A stretch of 64,000 nt of DNA from Kingdonia uniflora. Its lineage: Eukaryota > Streptophyta > Magnoliopsida > Ranunculales > Circaeasteraceae. The notes beneath the pieces are model-generated. The model was not told the origin of the DNA. It was given only the letters and a program-made list of their open reading frames with translations, and ran no database searches. Position numbers and translations under genes: made by a program. The stretch is taken from contig JACGCM010002535.1 of assembly GCA_014058105.1 (NCBI GenBank), positions 3,906,001 to 3,970,000 of the forward strand. Direction: 5' to 3'. Positions 58,590 to 64,000 of the stretch are shown here, in pieces. Numbering within the stretch: position 1 is the stretch's first letter; each line of letters opens with the position of its first letter.

Positions 58590-60330
58590 TCTATGTCATC
58601 AGACCAAATGGAAGACTCTTCTAATCTTGTTCTCCAAAGGGCATCCACATCACCAGGTATCAATTGCATGTTTTTGATATTTTTGTAGTTAAATTAATAA
58701 TCCTTGTACGCCTTCTTGAGTATATTGTAGGTCTGTTGCGAAAGTGAAAGGCTCTCACGTTGAACAAGGTTGGACAAGCTCTCGGTGATAAATCAACAAA
58801 GTTCTCTAATCGTATTGGGGAGATAGACAGGGAACATATTCCCATATATATTTTAACCTCTAAAGGTGTTTCAAATGATACGAAAATGTTAATTTGGAGT
58901 AACCTTTGTGTAAGTTGTTATTATTAATGTCCTGGTACGTCTCGTTCTTATTGCAATTATTTCTTTAATTTTTATTTATTTTTAACATTACAGGACGAGT
59001 ATGAGCTCCCGCTAGCAATAAAGGATCAGGTCTTGATAGGTGCTAATAAAGCTTTGAAAAAAAATGTGAGTTGAGGAAAGTTTACGACAAGTATCCTATA
59101 GACGATGCAAGAAAAAGAAATTGTCCAGTGAGAATAATTCAAAAAGATTGGGAATGGCTTGTTGATTTGAGTTCTGATCCTAAGATTGTAGCTATGCGAG
59201 TAAGGAATAAAGTAAATAGAAGTAAAATACAAAGCCTACACACAATAGGGAGAACAGTAATATATAGACTAGCTCAATATATGGTATGTTTTTTTTTTCA
59301 AGTGTTTAATTATGAATAAATCATCTTAGTTAACTTGTGATATTTTTTCAATAGGGAAGCGAAGACCCCGAGACCGCTAGAACAAATTATTTCCTTGTTG
59401 GTCACACGTGCTCTGATGGATCTTTCCTTCCGCCATTTCTCGAGGCTAAAGTGGTAAGATTATAATTAAAAATTGACATATTTAAATTTTCTTATTACAT
59501 AAATATTTTCATATAAACTAATGAACTTCATTTCATTTCCAATTCGTGTTTCCCAAAGATAATACTTTTATATAAATATACATGTTACAGTTACATCCGC
59601 ATTTTGCATTTATAGACCAAAATCAAATCTAACGTTGAGAAGAATCTCAAGTCTAAACATTACGATGTGGACGATGACCCGGCAGAACAAGCAAATGCCC
59701 TGAAAAAAAGGGTCGGGTACGTGGAGAGGGTATTCTTGTAAGAAAATCTATGCTAAAACACATGAAACATGCAAGGACAATCATTAAGGAGTGGAAGCTA
59801 GCATATAAACAAATCAGTAATAAGCTTAATGTCGTTATTGATGAGGTCAAAACCCTTAAAGAGAATACAACTAGAGAAGGTCAGAGAACGCAAAATACAA
59901 GTCCATATCACACCTCAGGGGTAAGCATTTGCACCAAATATCTCTTTTAGCTACTTTTTCTTCTTACAATTTTTAAATTAATAAGGTACATTAATGCAAT
60001 TTTTGTAAACGTCGAGGCATGTTCGTAGACATGAACGGGAGGTTGGTATTAATTTTTTTAACTTTCACCAGGACATAGTAGTTTCCATGGGTAGGGCAAT
60101 TTTTCTTCGAAATCAAACAAATAATCCCAATGAATATGATGCTTTGGTGGACCTTGTTATTGATGAAAATGCGGAGGTTTCTGGTAGTCGAGGAATATTC
60201 TTTCACGATATTCCAGTGGGCGAGTGGTTTAAGTACCCCTCTTTTCTCTTAAAAATTATTGATGAGGTACAAATTCCTACTCATCTTTACTTTAATTTTC
60301 AGTTTAAGAAAATTAGAGTTTTAAAGTAGT
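58590..60330 (+). pseudogene. TNPA/Ptta-like second gene of the CACTA element
   Basis: The conserved core GQALGDKSTKFSNRIGEIDR and REHIPIYI (58777-58920) is the hallmark of the Ptta/En/Spm plant transposase family (PF03004). Later exons give DEYELPLAIKDQVLIGANKA (58993 on), WEWLVDLSSDPKIVAMRVRN, then after a GT-AG intron (59284-59354) PETARTNYFLVGHTCSDGSF and PFLEAKV, and after another (59454-59615) TKIKSNVEKNL and a helical segment. A further piece at 60087-60330 (RAIFLRNQTNNPNEYDALVD) may be the C-terminal exon. In En/Spm the TNPA product binds subterminal repeats. A frameshift near 59065 breaks it. Confidence 0.75.
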
Positions 60331-63300
60331 CATGTTCATTATTTCTTTTGCAGGATTGACTTGCTTATTCAAATTTACCTTCAGAAATAATTGGCATTTT
60401 AGACCGTGTTAGTTTATGTTTTTTTTTCATTTTGAAGATGCACTTTGTGTGATTCTTCTATGAATGGAATTCTTTTATATTGTTTAATTAGGTCAATATG
60501 AAACAAATTGTACTCTAGAGTGCGTCTTTTGGATATGGAATCTTATGTTAGTTTATTGCTATTTATTTATTGTTTGAATTGGTTTATGTTCTATGTATAT
60601 GGAGTACATGTATTAGGTTACCCCCTATATTGGAGTGCGTATATTTTTTTGCTTTAAGATGTGTGTGTGTGTATAGCATTTGATTTTATTAAAACATGTC
60701 TCGATGAGCTTGAGGAAGATTGTCAGGATATTAGGGTAAGCACTGCCCACCTTTTCTCTTTAAAATGTACACATGTCTCTCTTGCCCGTCATACATATTA
60801 TGTTATACTCTTGTTTTACATTTAACTTGATTTCCAGGAAGATCCAAAGGTTGCAAGAAAACAAAGATAACAACTATCATGTTAAGGGGTTGCACCAATC
60901 TTAGTTTAAACTCAAAGCGTCCAGGTCGCAGAAATTGAAAGTAGGATGAAGAATGGTACCTTATTTGGGCGATTCTCTATTTATTCTAGTTGCTCGTAAG
61001 TTCTTTTTAACTTTCTTCTGTACTTGATGTATCTTTGATCGAATAAAGACTATTATATGATTCTAAAGGACGGGAAATTGAGACAATTGTCGTGTTAATA
61101 TGATGCAGAAATGCAAGGGTTATGTAGGATCAGAAGGCTGGCCGTTCACGAGGATTTGGTTTTGTTTCTTTTAGGAATCAACAAGTGATTGTAATACCCC
61201 TTTACTGGTTTTGACGATATCTAGAGTTTCTTGCTAGGATTGGTTTGGTGCCATATCATGATTTCCTTTTTTGTCTTTATCACAGGATGCTCAAAGTGCA
61301 ATTAATGATTTAACAGGTATGAGACTAAGTTTCTTACATCTTACTTGGTTCATTTACAATCTCATCTACTGTCTAAAGCTTTCATTAGTAATGACTAGCT
61401 ACTGGTATAGTCCTTTTTCGTGATCCTAGTAGTAGTCTTCTTTGGTTTAATCGCCATTTGATTATTGTGATGTCTTAATTATTTGAAGAGGAAAGTGGCT
61501 TGGAAGTAGACAAATAAGGTGCAACTGGGCAACAAAAGGTGTTGGTAACAACGAGAATATGCAAAGCATGGATAACAATGTGGAGATGATGGGTGGAACA
61601 TCAGGTATACATATTTAAATTGCAATTGATAGTTGTACTGAGCCCTGAAGGTGAAATTATGCTTTTGGTTAATTTTTTTATTTTTTATTTTTTCTTTCAT
61701 GTATATTTATGTATATGTACAAACACTCATTACCTTCAGATTCCCTACGTCTCTTGATCTCTTCTCTAATGATCCGGTGAGAGTTGGTGGATGCATTGCT
61801 ATTCAAATGAGAATCAATTTGGTCTCCATTTTGTATGTAGTTGTTTATGGTTTATGCTTTTGTACTTTGTTTTTGGTGTTTTGGTCGCTAGGTTTTGATT
61901 GCTCGGACGTGCAATTGTGTATACTTGCTGGTGCAACAAAGACAAAGAGATATTGAGTTCAGAGAGTCTTCGAATGAGTAACGCCAGAGGTTAATTTTTT
62001 TAAAACATTTTTATGCTCTTAATTAAGATTAGTTTAGGTAGTTTACGAGTGTTGCATGATAATGTTGGCAAGCACGTCGCAACTATTTCTTAGTAGTAGA
62101 TTGTGGAGACAAGCCATTTATGTAATAGATTCATTTCACTTGTAATGTCTAAAGTAGATAGCCATATGAGCCAAAATTATCCTTTTGAACGTTGTGAAAA
62201 GTACCATTGGAGCAAAGTTTATTTCGGTATAAATGCGTTATGGGGCACTTTTCAAAGATTCGTTATTTCCTGAAGGCACCTAACGGTTAGTCATTTTCCT
62301 AACATCAATCTAAATTAGGTAGTGAGTTTCATGACTGAAATTTAGGTCGTCAAAGCACTAGAGCATACAAAGAAATGATCATGTAAGTGTGTTCATCACA
62401 CTCTCTCATCTATAATTTCTTAATCTACTGTGACTTGTGATCGTTGTTGCTCTAAGAACTGTATTACCGTTAACATATTTATGTTCACAAGAATAACTGA
62501 TATCGGTGCTCATGTTACAGACTTGTATCTGACATGTCGAGGTTAGAAACAAAAGTTAAAAGGCTTGATTCATAATTAACAGCGAAAAATTGGGAATTGG
62601 CCACAATCACTCGAAAGGTTTAACTTTTTTACAAATTGCTTTTAATAATCATTTTACTATATGAATAATAAAATAGAAACTAAAATCTATAGATTTTGAT
62701 GATCAGGAAGCTAAAGCAACAACAGCTTTTAAGGCCCATATTGAAAAGCCGCAATAGGAACGAGATGAATATCTAAGAATGGTTATAGGAAATCAGGTTA
62801 GTGTTCTTTTTCTTATAATCTGTTGCATTTTGTATACCACATTAATTGTATGTTTCTTGGCATTCATGAATTTAGTTTTTGATAATTCGACAGCAAGTGT
62901 GGACTCAACAAATACATGCGATGAAGAAAAAAAAAAAGAATACATAAAACTTCAGGTTAGGCCGATCTCACTTACCTTACTAGCTAGCCTAAGTGAACAA
63001 CATAGAGGTGATGTACTGTTTATGATGATAGTACAAGTAAGGATCCATGATTTTATGCATTATGGGAAAAACTAAATCAAGTATTGATGGAGAAAAAGGA
63101 GTCCAAGTCAGGCATGGAGATACTGAATTTACTTTAGGTATTCATCAATTAACATGCATTTTTTTGTACACAGTGGAAAGCATTTAAAGTTATATTTCCT
63201 AATAATGAAACGATATGTAAAAATAGAAAGAAGGGTGCCTGCGTGGAACCTAGAATGGAAAGAAAACTGACAGTGACTTCTGCAAAATGATTGTAAGAAG

Positions 63301-63560
63301 GACAAGTATCTTATTCATGTTTTAACATTTCGTTAGTGTATGAAGAATTCCTTTGATTGCTATTTAATGTATCTATACCTTTTACAACTTGCAGGTAGAA
63401 GCTTATGAGGTTAAGATATAAGAGCTCATGGTGGAAGGGTTTAAAGAGTAGTTGTTGCTATCGATTGCTTTAAGTTCTATTTGGAGGAATTATATATAAA
63501 ATTTTGAATGAATATGTTGTATGTACGTCATCATTTTTTTAATTAAGTAGAATTTATTTT
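60331..63560 (+). other. Downstream part of the CACTA element with coiled-coil remnants
   Basis: Mostly AT-rich. Short helical pieces can be read: SDMSRLETKVKRL near 62520, then ATTAFKAHIEKPQ and RDEYLRMVIGNQ near 62715-62800, and VEAYEVKI near 63395. Borders such as TTAG and GTAAG flank some of them. They could be the coiled-coil C-terminal exons of the TNPA-like gene. Otherwise I see no gene. Confidence 0.35.
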
Positions 63561-63599
63561 CTTTCATCTGGGTTTTTCTTTTTATGTTCTTCAGTTTTA

Positions 63600-63960
63600 T
63601 ACAATGCAATTGTCGTAAATCAAGGACAGTGAATACGACGAATTTATTTTAGTTATTTCATAAATAGACTTTCCAGGAGAATTAGTCGTAAATAAACAAT
63701 AAAATTACCAACCAACCAAAGTCGTCGTAATAAAAAAATTGGGATACTACATTTAAGCAAGTTTACGACGGTTTTGAACTGACGCAAATTATTGACAGGG
63801 AGAGACCGTCACAAAATTTATATCTTTACAACGGGACTTTTACGTCAAAATATATAAACACCGGCTCATTAGCGATGGGAATTGCGACGGTCTAAAGCTG
63901 TCACAAAGGAGCTTTAACGACGGTTTTGGCCCATCATGAAATTGAGTTATTCATATAGAG
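63600..63960. repeat. Right subterminal repeats and terminus of the CACTA element
   Basis: Copies of GTCGTAAAT, GTCGTCGTAATAAA, ACGACGGTTTTGAACTGAC, GACCGTCACAAAA, GCGACGGTCT and ACGACGGTTTTGGCC are packed in both orientations, as in subterminal regions bound by TNPA-like proteins. The terminus reads ATTCATATAGAG at 63949-63960. Confidence 0.75.
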
Positions 63961-64000
63961 GTATTTCTGGTACTGATGCTGAGTTCTGGCGCTGCTCATC
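63961..64000 (-). repeat. Target duplication and resumed LTR of element D
   Basis: GTA at 63961-63963 repeats the GTA before 48123. The following bases align, with about 12 of the first 20 matching, with the LTR of element B after ATGGTCGAAGTC. The window ends within it. Confidence 0.5.

Larger units (their letters stand above)
48123..63960 (+). mobile_element. CACTA (En/Spm) DNA transposon
   Basis: A 15.8-kb element flanked on both sides by GTA (48120-48122 and 63961-63963), the 3-bp duplication typical of this superfamily. The ends, CATTATGCGAAT on the left and CTCTATATGAAT reading inward from the right, look like mutated CACTA termini. Subterminal regions carry the superfamily-style GCGACGGTC/GTCGTAA repeats. 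Inside are a TNP2-type transposase gene (54078-57701) and a TNPA/Ptta-like gene (from about 58590), both on the plus strand, plus a nested LINE. Stops show it is no longer autonomous. Confidence 0.8.
39099..64000 (-). mobile_element. Element D: Tat-type element, subfamily of B, 3' end lost
   Basis: Minus-strand element with antisense gene (from 39105), tandem repeats, integrase, RNase H domains, RT, protease, gag, PBS and 5' LTR starting at 47612. Its 3' LTR and the first half of the antisense gene are missing at the junction with element C. The 5' LTR is interrupted by the CACTA element at 48123-63960 and seems to resume at 63964. It runs beyond the right edge of the window. Confidence 0.8.

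Overview
This window is plant nuclear DNA, most likely from a dicot with a transposon-rich genome. It is AT-rich, has GT-AG introns, and consists almost entirely of nested, decayed transposable elements. I found no intact host gene and no rRNA, CRISPR or bacterial signal. Four related Ty3/gypsy elements (A, B, C, D) dominate. They look like the Tat lineage because a second, archaeal-type RNase H lies between RNase H and integrase, the primer-binding site reads TTTGGCACCGTCTGTGGG, and a long region with an extra gene separates pol from the 3' LTR. A and C form one subfamily; B and D form another.

Layout. 60-713: relic of a plant mobile domain (PMD) gene, cut by element A. 715-28093: element A (+), itself split by element B (2719-14327, minus strand, two 691-bp LTRs) and by a 5'-truncated LINE (17494-19093, 13-bp target duplication). 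28930-29654: PIF/Harbinger-type transposase relic, cut by element C. About 29655-39098: element C (minus), lacking its 5' half. About 39099 onward: element D (minus), fused directly to C and lacking its 3' LTR; its 5' LTR starts at 47612. 48123-63960: a 15.8-kb CACTA (En/Spm) element inserted in the LTR of D with a 3-bp GTA duplication. It carries a TNP2-type transposase gene, a second TNPA/Ptta-like gene and a small LINE with a perfect 15-bp duplication. The last 37 bases look like the interrupted LTR of D resuming.

The most interesting signal is an extra gene on the strand opposite to gag-pol in all four retrotransposons. It lies between pol and the 3' LTR. Where the promoter end survives (A, B, C) it starts from a TATA-like site just inside the LTR. 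It encodes a Transposase_28-like (putative gypsy-type transposon) domain followed by long coiled coils, and it contains introns that fall at the same places in A and C, and in B and D. Because the introns lie antisense to the genomic RNA, splicing of that RNA cannot remove them. A tandem-repeat block lies between the 3' ends of pol and of the antisense gene in every copy.

Relative ages follow from nesting. A is older than B and than its LINE; D is older than the CACTA; the CACTA is older than its LINE. The B LTRs differ at well over a tenth of positions by eye, so the locus is old. All coding regions are broken, so activity now is unlikely, although transcription is possible.
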